The notes under the pieces: generated by a model
The model's input: the letters and a program-made list of their open reading frames with translations, nothing else
Told to the model about the DNA's origin: nothing
The model's database searches: none
Assembly: GCA_014529385.2 (NCBI GenBank)
Contig: CM043946.1
Span: forward strand, 18,807,077 to 18,871,076
Source of the DNA: Adiantum capillus-veneris
Lineage: Eukaryota > Streptophyta > Polypodiopsida > Polypodiales > Pteridaceae
Direction of reading: 5' to 3'
DNA length: 64,000 nt
Position numbers and translations under genes: made by a program
Shown here: positions 42,591-52,463 of the stretch, one piece after another
How the letters are laid out: each line of letters begins with the position of its first letter
Position numbering within the stretch: position 1 is the stretch's first letter

Positions 42591-43690
42591 TGAGAGGCCT
42601 ACCTCTTGGCCTTACCCGAATCTATCTCAATGGAAGTTCATGTAAATTATCCTTGGCAAGGGGGTTTTTCAACACCATCTCTACTACAGGTGTAAGAGGG
42701 TTAAACTCCCATTACCTTGTAATCTTTGTCACTGAACAATGTGGAAACCTCCGAGAACCACATATGAGTATCATCATTGGAATTTGTTTGTCTATTGAAT
42801 TTGTGTTAGACATCACTGACTACAATATAACTAGGAGAGGCAGGTTATGTTACATGTATTCTCCCCAAGCTGAAGTTCATAGTGATATGTTTTTGTATAA
42901 CTGGTTGAAGAGGCTTCTTCTATCTTATAAAGTGTAGCAACACGGGACCGATGAAAAGTTTACACAAAATATTTTCATTGTTGATTAAGGCCATATATAT
43001 GTAAGTCTGATAAATACAACTATTCTTTAACATTCTTGTATGCAATTATTCTTGAATGTGTATGTGAATATATGGACATATTCAAAAGTATGTATGATAT
43101 CACGAACACTTATAAAAGTTGAACTCCAAATTTGTTGCACTGGGTTTGATAAAGTTTTCTAGCAGAATCTTGATACGAGTGGCATTGACTTCAAAAAGGA
43201 AACTGCATTTTGAAGGTCTAGGGGTGACTGAAATGTTACCCTCTTCGCCCTTTTCTCTTTTTCTTTTTTGGTTGAAGCTCTAAGGTGCTACTTTCTTTGT
43301 TCAAAAGGTGTGGCTTCCAAGTTTTGTAATTGCTTGTTCATGCTGGGGCACTACAAGATTTCTGGGATATAACATAAGCTTCTTTATGCAATACCATCCA
43401 CATTGGTGCTAGCACAAAACAATATATTGTGCAAGATCTTTTTATTATGTGCTGTTTTGTATTTGATGCACCTTGTTGCTCTGATGCAGTGAAAGCTAGG
43501 CATACTATAACTGCGTTGAGTTCTCAAAACTTTAGTATAAAAGGAGAAAAGTAGCATTCGCGTAGTCAAGTGGAGATTCATTTGCTTAATCAAGGATAGA
43601 TGAGGGGACTTTGCTAATGTGCCAACCTAAATTTCTTGCTCAATTTATTTATAGGGCAGGCCTTGTGATTAATCACTTGTTTGTTTTTGT
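42591..43690. other. Unassigned sequence after the MCM5 fragment
   Basis: A 117-codon frame (42584-42937) starts in the last MCM5 stub and then shows no recognisable domain. The rest is AT-rich and non-coding. No repeat shared with the rest of the window was seen. Confidence 0.4.
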
Positions 43691-44352
43691 GGTTTTCTTC
43701 ATTGAAAACAATCAAAATCTTCCTTGATTATTTGGTGTGTAAATGGGCTTTCCTACTTTTTTGTTTGGCTCGGAGGTGAAAAATCTATTATGATCTTTGT
43801 TTTCCATTTTTATCTTCTTAACTATAATGTGGCTGGTTGTAAAGCTCTAGAGTTCTTTGTAAAAGTTCTGAAGTCGGTTTCAAGATTGAAGGTGTGTTTC
43901 CTTATTTTGTTGATGTGTATCCACTTGTTAATGGTCTCAATTGAGAGGTGCCTATTGAATATATATTTATATTTAAAGAAATTGTAAACTTGTATTGTTG
44001 GGTAAAGTTTACTTGTTGATAGCACACTTCAATTTAAACTTTCACTTATGGGTACTGTGTGACCCGTTTTTTCAATGAGAGAGAGAGAGGGAGGGGGGGA
44101 GGGGGGGACACGTGGGGGACACCGATCTCTCAATTATTTAGTGATGGTTTATCGTTTGATTTGTCCTTCGCACGAATCACGGACAAGAGAGAGAGAGGGA
44201 GACATGGAGGTGAGCTCTCAACCATTTTTCGGTGGCTCGATGGCTATTCCCGAACATGGAAATAGAAACACGTGGTGGATGATGAGTGAATCCAATTTTT
44301 TCGGCTCATGGTCATTTTATATATAGAAACAGAAAGCCACGTCTCGATATTC

Positions 44353-44402
<50 letters not shown>

Positions 44403-44490
44403 TAAAAGTGTATAGTGTTATGTCATCAAATAAGAGTTTGGGCAAAAGTTGTTGGAAATGGTGAGCTTTAGCACTATCTAACATGGAGGT
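43691..44490 (+). repeat. R repeat, copy 1
   Basis: This is the first of four copies of an ~0.75-1 kb unit. It opens with GGTTTTCTTCATTG and includes AATCCACTTGTTAATGG, GTTGATAGCACACTTCAA, a (GA)n tract, two CACGTG(G) boxes, TTTTATATATAG and a second (GA)n (44352-44398), and ends TGGTGAGCTTTAGCACTATCTAACATGG. The palindromic G-boxes and TATA-like stretch make it promoter- or LTR-like, but no TG...CA ends or target duplications were found. Confidence 0.75.
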
Positions 44491-44699
44491 TACCTCCAGC
44501 TGTTATCTCCTCCTACTCTTCACTTGTATTTTTATCTCAATCCGATCTTTTACTTGATTGCCTATCGTTTTCATTGCTACCTTTTTGACCTTCGTGGCAC
44601 TTTTCTCCCATAAAATTCAAAGGCGGTTTAATTGAATGAGATTTTTCTAAAAATCTAATAATAGAAACACAAGTTAATTGGTAGACTTTTGTTTTTCTT
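44491..44699 (+). repeat. Duplicated CASPL 3'-UTR block
   Basis: It matches 27670-27880 downstream of the intact CASPL gene almost base for base (TCACTTGTATTTTTATCTCA..., TTGATTGCCTATCGTTTTCA...), but no exon sequence is attached here. It joins R copies 1 and 2. Confidence 0.8.
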
Positions 44700-45086
44700 T
44701 TTTGGTTTTCTTCATTGAAAACAGTCAAATCTTCCTTGATTATTTGGAGTGCAAATGGGCTTTCCTACTTTTTTGTTTTGGCTCGGAGGTGGAAAATCTA
44801 TTATGATCTTTGTTTTTCATTTTTATGTTCTCAACTATAATGTGACTAGTTGTAAAGCTCTAGAGTTCTTTGTAAAAGCTCTGAAGTCTGTTTCAAGATT
44901 GAAGGTGTTTTTCCTTATTTTGTTGATGTGAATCCACTTGTTAATGGTGTCAATTGAGAGGTGCCTATTGAATATATATTTATATCTAAAGGAATTTTAA
45001 ACTTGTATTTATGGGTAAAGTTTACTTGTTGATAGCACACTTCAATTTAAACTTTCATTTATGCGTAATGTGTAATACGTTTTTTC

Positions 45087-45151
<65 letters not shown>

Positions 45152-45401
45152 ACGTGGTGAACAATGATCTCTCAATTATATTAGTGATGGTTTATCGTTT
45201 GACCTGTCCTTTGCACGAATGATGGACAAGAGAGAGAGAGAGAGGGAGACATGGATGGTGAGCTCTCAGACCATTTTTCAGTGGGTCGATGGCTACTCCT
45301 GAACATGGAACTAGAAACACGTGGTGGATGATGAATGAATCCAACTTTTATGGCTCATGATCATTTTATATATAGACGGAAAGCCACGTCTTGATATTCG
45401 G

Positions 45402-45443
<42 letters not shown>

Positions 45444-45761
45444 TTTAATTGGGAAAAACTCACAATTGTGAGTGGATAATATTAAGACATCAATAATATA
45501 CAGCAATTTCGAGCTCAGACCGAGCCTCGAGGGTCCAAGGATTGCACGTTATCTGTTTGGAAGAAAAACCACTACCACTCTTAGGCTTTCCCTATTACAA
45601 GATGCTATGTATTGTTCTAGACCAATCCTTTGAGACTTGTTTGCCTCCGATCATGTGAATCGTCACTCTGCTCTCTTGCATGATTTCGCAAAAGAGATAA
45701 CTTGATAAAAGAGTCTAGTGTCATGTCATCAAATAAGAGTTTGGACAAAAGTTGTTGGAAA
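44700..45761 (+). repeat. R repeat, copy 2 (left part, before the Helitron)
   Basis: It is colinear with copy 1 but with a longer first (GA)n (45091-45140) and a retroposon insertion at 45437-45692. It breaks at GTTGGAAA (45761), and the missing end (TGGTGAGCTTTAGC...) is found at 49463, after the Helitron. Confidence 0.8.
45437..45692 (-). mobile_element. Short poly(A) retroposon in R copy 2
   Basis: These 256 bp are absent from the other R copies and flanked by AGAGAT (45431-45436 and 45693-45698). On the minus strand the insert ends CAATTAAAAAAAA, so it is a poly(A)-tailed retroposon, possibly a truncated L1 3' end. No family was recognised. Confidence 0.55.
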
Positions 45762-45773
45762 CTAGTATGTGAC

Positions 45774-45789
45774 CCGCGCGTTGCCGCGG
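45774..45789 (-). other. Helitron 3'-terminal hairpin
   Basis: A 5-bp perfect stem (CCGCG/CGCGG) with a 6-nt loop lies eight to nine bases from the terminal CTAG. Confidence 0.8.
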
Positions 45790-47290
45790 CTACATGTGGG
45801 CCAATTGAAGCAGCCATTGTTCTCCTTTCCTTCACAGGGAGGGCAAATGTGGGAAAATGCCTATGATTCTCATGTGAGCTTTTACATCTCTTTAATAAAC
45901 TTGTGCATCAACCACCACTATAACTACTTTCTACATGACAATGTATGACAACACACAAGGTCTAAGCGCCCTCCACATTCACATCAACCAAGCACAAATC
46001 TATCTTTTGGATCAACACTATGTCTACCTTGTCGAGTGTAAAATCGAACAACTAATGAAGTGTAGTTACTCTCCACATTCTTGTGGATTGACCAAGGAAA
46101 AATCTCCTTCTAGTTGGTCGTGCCAAGCTCCAACATACTCCTCCTAATCATGGAAAGTTTGTCCCCCCCCCCCCCCCCCTCCTTCTCTCTATCTATGTGT
46201 GTGCGAGCGCATGTGTGTGTGTGTGTATTAAGTTCAAGAATTATCATGTCAATTTGAGGTCTCTTGGGAATGAATTAAGTAATGGGCTCTCTTTGCATGA
46301 TGTCTTGTCTTAACATCCTATGTTTCTCTCTAAGGAGGCAACTAATTTGCGATTAGGCTAGAGACATCCCCCGCACACAATTGATATGGGACCCTGATGA
46401 GTGGTAGTGGCCCTCTAAATAGACTAATAGAGAGCTGGTATCCTTCTTTGGATATAGTGTTTGCATTGAATGACAAATCCTTTAGATGCATTAGCATCCC
46501 CTCTCACCATTCTTACCAATCAAGGCATAGGTCATGATAGCAACTCTCTCATGCTTCTCTCGTGTAGTTTTGGTCTTGCATTTGGGGCATCACAATCAAC
46601 TAAGTCATCAACTTCTATTTGTTGGCACTTAGGATGCGTGTACGAGCCATGACCCAACATGCCAACATTACACCACATAGTAGTAGAAGAAACTTTGCCA
46701 TTGGTATGCACAGCTAATTTGGTGAGCAGTGTGTCGTTTGCTTCTCAAAGGCAATATTCATGATGGGTGTGTGACCTAGGGGTGATTGCATGGCTAAAGC
46801 AACTTTGTCTCTATATGTGGATAACTTTCAAAATTTACAGGTTGGATTGCACTCAATCTAGCTAGCATGTACACTTGCATCTACCAAGACTCGTAGCATA
46901 GATGTTGAGGTCCTTTGAATTGACCATAAGCAGGTTAGTAATATAAGGCACATATTGATTTTTTGTGTACATTTGGGCACCATTGGCCCCTTAAAGTGTG
47001 AGGGCAATTAAAGCAAAAAAGTTCACTCAATCGTTTCTCTTTGCGGGAGTTTTGGGTATCATGCTAAAAAAAAGTGCATGCTGCGAAAAACACACACCCA
47101 CACACACACGCACACCCACATGCATGCATGTTCTTCTTTGAGAGAGCAAAATTTATTTAATCCTTTACATGCTTGCCCTTACCCATATTTTATACCATAG
47201 CAGCCATTTGGCTTAGCTCCCACTCCCTTAAATGTGAAACAGAGCATTGAGGCACTACATGGAGGAGAGACTCTTTGTACGTGAATTATA
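45790..47290. other. Helitron cargo without genes
   Basis: There is no supported ORF. Contents include a C homopolymer of about 16 nt (46155-46170), a (GT)n stretch near 46196-46226 and an A-rich, CA-rich patch near 47065-47120. Confidence 0.5.
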
Positions 47291-47299
47291 TCCCTAGTG

Positions 47300-47520
47300 C
47301 GATCATCGTACCTTACATGAGTGCTCAGCTTTTGATCACATCAAACTTGCTTTACCCATATTTTAGCTCATACCATGGCCTACATACCTTTCTCTCCTAG
47401 CCACCTCATGGATTCAACTTGTCAGTGGCCACCCTTATATCCATAGTCTTCAAGCATGTTACATGATGTACTCGGTCACATAGGTCAATCTGACCTTTAA
47501 GGATGATCTCTCTCTCTCTC
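47300..47520 (+). pseudogene. LINE 3' fragment (same superfamily as the array at the left end)
   Basis: It contains GAGTGCTCAGCTTTTGATCACAT, matching the ORF2 C-terminus of copies 1-3, a diverged tail and the hairpin GGTCA-ATC-TGACC (47483-47495), followed by AAGGATGATCTCTCTCTC. It is 5'-truncated and older than the other copies. Confidence 0.75.
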
Positions 47521-47676
47521 TCATTAACCTTTGAGGTCACCGTGATTGTTTCTATGATATTAAAAGTTATGTCCCCCTCCCCTTGTATAAGTATGTGAGC
47601 ATGCAAGACCTTGAGTTCAAGAATCAACATTCATCCGCTAAAAATTTTAGGTCTCTTGTGATCTTCTTCTTCTTCT

Positions 47677-47720
<44 letters not shown>

Positions 47721-47860
47721 TCTAACTTGCTATGCAACATGACAACTTGTTGCCAACAATGTTTGAATTGGATAAGGTTTGTCTAAACTTAATAGCTAAG
47801 AGTCGAGATTAGTCGGTCTCAAGATTAACGGGTCTCAAACCACGTCAGTAGGACGAAAAA

Positions 47861-47899
<39 letters not shown>

Positions 47900-48817
47900 C
47901 TACACGTCTAGTTTGTAGCATTAAAATGAAGCATGTGAGATGCTAAGAGCCTGGTCGTGTGTACCAGCGAGCCTGCTTTTTGCCCAGTCACGAACCGACT
48001 CTTCTCTCTCTACCTATCTAATCTGGTAGTTAAGAGCCTCAAAACGGGCATTGCCTTTCACATGGTTGACTTTTGAGGCCCTCTCAGTTAGCAGGAACCT
48101 GCTCAAGATCTGTCTCATTACTCAATCAAATCAAGAATTTATCTTCAAAGACACCGATTTTCTTGACTTGCAAACAAAGTTGGAAGGCTATTTAGCCGTT
48201 CCAAAGTGACCAAGCTCTAAATGTAAGCAAAATGACATGGAGACATTCCTATAATGGGAGGCACGTGCATGGAGGCAGCCCTACAATAAGAGACCGTAGT
48301 CATCATTTCTAGGGTGAGGCAAAGGGCCCACATTAGGTATGCGACACCAAGGAGGATCCAAATGAGCAAAGGATTACAAACTCCAAGACCAAGGCCAATA
48401 TCCTCGACTAGCAATGATCATCCTCCAATGCAATCACATTAGTGTTGTGGAAAAATCATTTTTTCAAACATACAAAATTGCTTTCCTTTAACTTTCCAAG
48501 AGAAAATTAGAAAAGTAAGTTTATTTTGCAGGTTTTTACACTATTATTCTCTTTTTTGGGGCGGAATTTTTTCTTTTCCCCTTCCCTCAACCCAAATTTT
48601 TGAAATTGAAAATGACATGATATTAAGTCGAGACACATTTTTCCCAACACTAAATCGAACACCCGCCTTGCATGGCCGTTGCCGTGAGCACTACAGCAGC
48701 AGGCAATCGAGTTTTGGGGGGCGTATTCTCTGTCAAGCGCCAAGGCCAATACATGGCACTCTCTCTCTTTCGCACAAAAATAAACACACACACTCCTCAA
48801 CAAAACTAAATGGGATT

Positions 48818-48908
<91 letters not shown>

Positions 48909-49027
48909 CTACAACAAATAACAAAGACGTCTCTCTCTCTCTCTCTCTCTCTCTCACCTGCGACACACACGACGATGCCATAGAAAATGAAACCCGATCT
49001 CTCTCTCTCTCAAACCTGCGATGTGCC

Positions 49028-49059
<32 letters not shown>

Positions 49060-49462
49060 AAGTCTCACACACGCGTTCAAGGTGGACCAACTTATCAATG
49101 CGTGGCACAATTCATTGCTCGTTATTTTCTCAAGCTACTAAGTAGAGCCACCCTTTACAAAAACAACAGTAATCACCCTTCAAAATTGAAGGCTGCTCCA
49201 TGGCCTTGCTAAAGAGTTTAAATAATATAAATATATATATAGTACTAAGTATTGTGACTTTTTGACAGAAATGAAAGTCAAAACTAAGTACTTGCTACTT
49301 ACTCTTTATTTTTACATTTCAAACCAAATGACTTCTGACTTACCTTGCATTTTTACATTTCAAACAAATTGTTCCTTGAGGTTCTTGAAATGAAGGAGAC
49401 AGTGACACATGGATGCCCTCTCCTGCTGTGAAAATTTTAAGTTCAATTATATATAGTATAGA
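47521..49462. repeat. Microsatellite-rich right part of the Helitron
   Basis: It holds (TC)n tracts at about 47683-47716, 47862-47896, 48821-48858, 48931-48955 and 49031-49059, and (AC)n at about 48858-48903. No gene is supported; ORFs here follow the simple repeats. The last 20 bp are the Helitron 5' terminus. Confidence 0.6.
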
Positions 49463-49500
49463 TGGTGAGCTTTAGCACTATCTAACATGGAGGCGCATGC
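49463..49500 (+). repeat. R repeat, copy 2 (right end)
   Basis: TGGTGAGCTTTAGCACTATCTAACATGGAGG is the continuation of R copy 2 after the Helitron. Confidence 0.8.
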
Positions 49501-49659
49501 ATAACTTTAGGACTTTAGGATGGAACAAACCCTTTGTGGTTTCATCTTTATCCACATAGCTAGCTATTGTTCCCCATGTTTTAATATCATTTTTATTTTT
49601 TTTAAAAATATTTTTCTTTAATTTTTATTAACAAGCAAAACAAAGGAAGAAACCAAAAT

Positions 49660-49965
49660 TTAAACGTAAGCGCTAAAGCAAAATTCGATAATACTCGCAA
49701 AAACTTTTGTGACAATAATCACGATAATATTGATGGAAATAAACACGGATATATCCGCAATAATATTTGAATGCAAAAAGGTCACCGTCCGCTCATCTCT
49801 GTCCAACCCATTTTGGACTCTCTCTCTCTCTCTACAAAACGTAGTAAAAGACAACGGTAAACAATTTGAGAATTTTATATTGTCCAATGAAGAAAACTAG
49901 GTATGCAGTACTCGGGTTTTAGAAAGCCCAAAAGAAAAGACTTCTATCATCTAACATTGACATCT
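49660..49965 (+). repeat. CACTA-like element end plus flank (arm 1 of an inverted duplication)
   Basis: Seven 12-bp units lie at 49681-49764 (AAATTCGATAAT ... ATCCGCAATAAT), then TCTCTCTACAAAACGTAGTAAAAG and GGTAAACAATTTGAG, the same layout as the right end at 22558-22748. The terminus would be near 49882 (TTATATTG where the other has TCATAGTG). The whole block and 80 bp beyond it reappear inverted at 63712-64000. Confidence 0.7.
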
Positions 49966-50285
49966 ATACTCTTCATAATGCAGCTTAAAAACTTCAAGTC
50001 CAAAAAAGCCCTCCAGGTGTCTCATTTGGTGAAGCTTGAAAGCTATGAAGATTTGCAACTTTCAACTTTTGAATTTAATAAAAAAGATTTGATTGTACTT
50101 TTGCTTTTCTAAGAAGGCTTTACCTTTCCTTTTGAATGCCAATTGAAAGGAGGTTAACCTTTTTTTTTTTTAAGGCCAATAGCCATAAAAGTTAAAAATT
50201 TAAGGAGTTATTCAAATAGGCAAACTTTAAAAAATTATTCTTATTGACATTAGCAAAATTATTCTTATTTTAAAAATTATTCTTA
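49966..50285. other. Intergenic spacer
   Basis: AT-rich sequence with a T-run at 50160-50172 and two short ATTATTCTTATT repeats near 50235-50285. No gene was seen. Confidence 0.4.
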
Positions 50286-50366
50286 TTCACAATGGGTTGC
50301 TTTTTGTATTGGACCAGGTATGGCCTCTTGTAGATCACTCCGTAGAGCATATAGAGGTGTGTACGC

Positions 50367-50405
<39 letters not shown>

Positions 50406-50704
50406 TTTGCTAATGCATTTTTTGTTTGAACTGTTATATTGCCCTGTAGACTTTGGCTTATTTATTGATGGCCGCAGCAGCAGCGTCCATTGAGACATCG
50501 TACATTGCCAAGAGAGGAGAGTCGAAGGTTGGATGGGGGGAGGTGTCCAGCAACATCGAGCACTTTTGCAACCTAGTGGAAGTGTCCCTTGTCCTCACCT
50601 TTCTGGCTGTGATCGTGTAGATCTCTCTTGCAATACTGTCTAGCAAGCGTCCGTTTGGCAGCTGCGGGCCTTCATCACCTAGTTCCCCTCAAACTCATGT
50701 GTAG
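50286..50704 (+). pseudogene. CASPL pseudogene (end of exon 2, intron 2, exon 3)
   Basis: This is a truncated copy of the CASPL gene at 26675-27665. It starts within exon 2 (TTTTTGTATTGGACCAG, donor GTATGG), keeps intron 2 with an expanded (GA)n, and includes exon 3 to its stop at 50702-50704. Damage includes TAG at 50618-50620 in helix 4 (TTG to TAG), loss of the conserved loop Cys148 (TGC to TCC) and Gly to Glu in NLVE. The retained intron proves DNA-level duplication. The 3' UTR block follows to about 50940 and leads into R copy 3. Confidence 0.9.
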
Positions 50705-50945
50705 CCTATATTATTATCTTCAGTTGTTACCTCTTCGTGCTCTTCACTTGTATTTTTATTTCAATCCGATCTTTCACTTTATTGCCTATCGTTTTCATTG
50801 CTAGCTTTTTGGGTTTGACCTTCGTGACACTTTTCTCTCGTAAATTCACAGGTGGTTTAATTGAATGAGATTTTTCTAAAAATCTAATAATAGAAACACA
50901 AGTTAATGGAGAGACTTTTGCCAATCACAAAGGGTAAGGCTTTTA
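50705..50945 (+). repeat. Duplicated CASPL 3'-UTR block, second copy
   Basis: It matches 27666-27895, including TTTGCCAATCACAAA, and runs directly into the R repeat. Confidence 0.85.
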
Positions 50946-51700
50946 TTTTTTTTGGTTTTCTTCATTGGACACCGTCAAATCTTCTTGGATTATTTGGTGT
51001 GTAAATGGACTTTCCTACTTTTTTGTTTGGGCTCGGAGGTGGAAAATCTATTATGATCTTTGTTTTTCATTTTTATATTCTTAACTACAATGTGGCTAGT
51101 TGTAAAGCTCTGGTTCTTTGTAAAAGCTATGAAGCCAGTTTCAAGATTGAAGGTGTTTTTCCTTATTTTGTTGATGTGAATCCACTTGTTAATGGTGTCA
51201 ATTGAGAGGTGCCTATTGAATATATATTTATGTTTAAAAAACTTGTAAACTTGTATTTATGGGTAAAGTTTACTTGTTGATAGTACACTTCAATTTAAAC
51301 TTTCATTTATGGGTAACGTGTGATCCGTTTTTTAACAGAGGGAAGGAGGGACAACGATCTTTTATTTATTTAGTGATGGTTTATCGTTTGATTTGTCCTT
51401 CGTATGAATGACGGACAAGAGATGGATGGTAAGCTCTCAATCATTTTTCGGTGGATCGATGGCTACTCTTGAACATGAAAATAAAAACACGTGGTGAATG
51501 ATGAGTGAATCCAATTTTTATGGCTCATGGTCATTTTATATATAGAGACGGAAAGCCACGTCTCGATATTCGGGTTGAAGAGAGAGAGAGAGAGAGAGAC
51601 AACTTGATAAAAGAGTTTAATGTCATGTCATCAAATAAGAGTTTGGGCAAAAGTTGTTGGAAATGGTGAGCTTTAGCACTATGTAACAAGGGATATTAAA
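50946..51700 (+). repeat. R repeat, copy 3
   Basis: It is colinear with copies 1 and 2, with a short first purine tract and (GA)n at 51578-51600. It ends TGGTGAGCTTTAGCACTATG. Confidence 0.8.
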
Positions 51701-52463
51701 TGAAGCCTCAACCATGGAATCCATAACACAAGTTAATTGAGAGACTTTTGCTAATCACAAAGGGCAAGGCTTTTTTTTTTCTTCATTGAAAACAGTCAAA
51801 TCGTCGTTGATTATTTGGTGTGTAAATGGGCTTTCCTACTTTTGTGTTTTGGCTAGGAGCTGGAAAATCTATTATGATTTTTTTTTTCCATTTTTATGTT
51901 CTTAACTACAATGTGGCTAGTTAGTTGTAAAGCACTAGCTCTTTGTAAAAGCTTTGAAGTCGGTTTCAAGATTGAAGGTGTTTTCTCTTTGTAAAAGCTC
52001 TGAAGTCGGTTTCAAGATTGAAGGTGTTTTTCTTTATTTTGTTGATGTGAATCCAATTGTTAATGGTGTCAATTGAGAGGTGCCTATTGAATATATATTT
52101 ATATTTAAAGAAATTGTAAACTTGTATTTATGGGTAAAGTTTATTTGTTGATAGCACACTTCAATTTAACTTTCATTTATGGGTAACGTGTGACCCGTTT
52201 TTTAAACGAGAGTGAGAGAGCGAGAGAGAGAGAGAGAGGGGCACGTGGTGGACAACTATCTCTCAATTATTTAGTGATGGTTTATCGTTTGACCTATCCT
52301 TCATCTGAATGACGGACAAGAGATGGATGGTGAGCTCTCAACGATTTTTCGGTGGGTCGATAGCTACCCCCAAACATGGAAATAGAAACACGTGGTGGAT
52401 GATGAGTGAATCCAAATTTTTATGGCTCATGATCATTTTATATATAGAGACGGAAAGCCACGT
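51701..52463 (+). repeat. R repeat, copy 4 (left part, before the Ty3 element)
   Basis: A short CASPL 3'-UTR piece (ACACAAGTTAATTGAGAGACTTTTGC, 51727-51752) precedes the R unit, which has an internal 50-bp duplication (CTCTTTGTAAAAGC...GAAGGTGTTTT, twice at 51937-52028). It is interrupted at CCACGT (52463) by the Ty3 element and resumes at 62833. Confidence 0.8.
52460..52463. repeat. Target-site duplication ACGT, left copy
   Basis: ACGT precedes TGTCG; ACGT follows CGACA at 62833-62836. R copies 1-3 have a single ACGT here (CCACGTCTCGATATTCG), confirming a 4-bp duplication. Confidence 0.9.

Larger units (their letters stand above)
45762..49462 (-). mobile_element. Non-autonomous Helitron, 3,701 bp
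   Basis: On the minus strand the element begins TCTATACTATATATAATTG (49462 downward) and ends with the hairpin CCGCG-GCAACG-CGCGG, eight or nine bases, and CTAG (45762), the canonical 5'-TC...CTRR-3' Helitron ends. It sits exactly between A and T, and removing it rejoins R copy 2 (GTTGGAAA + TGGTGAGC) to match copies 1, 3 and 4, with no target duplication, as expected. It has no Rep or helicase, so it was mobilised in trans. Its cargo is a LINE 3' fragment and several microsatellites. Confidence 0.85.

Noticed and set aside
45790-47290. Genes within the non-autonomous Helitron
   Set aside because: Only short frames with no domains, several crossing homopolymers; no Rep or helicase motif was found.
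49681-49764. CRISPR-like or satellite array
   Set aside because: The 12-bp units have no spacers, occur at transposon-like ends in inverted orientation, and the DNA is plant nuclear.
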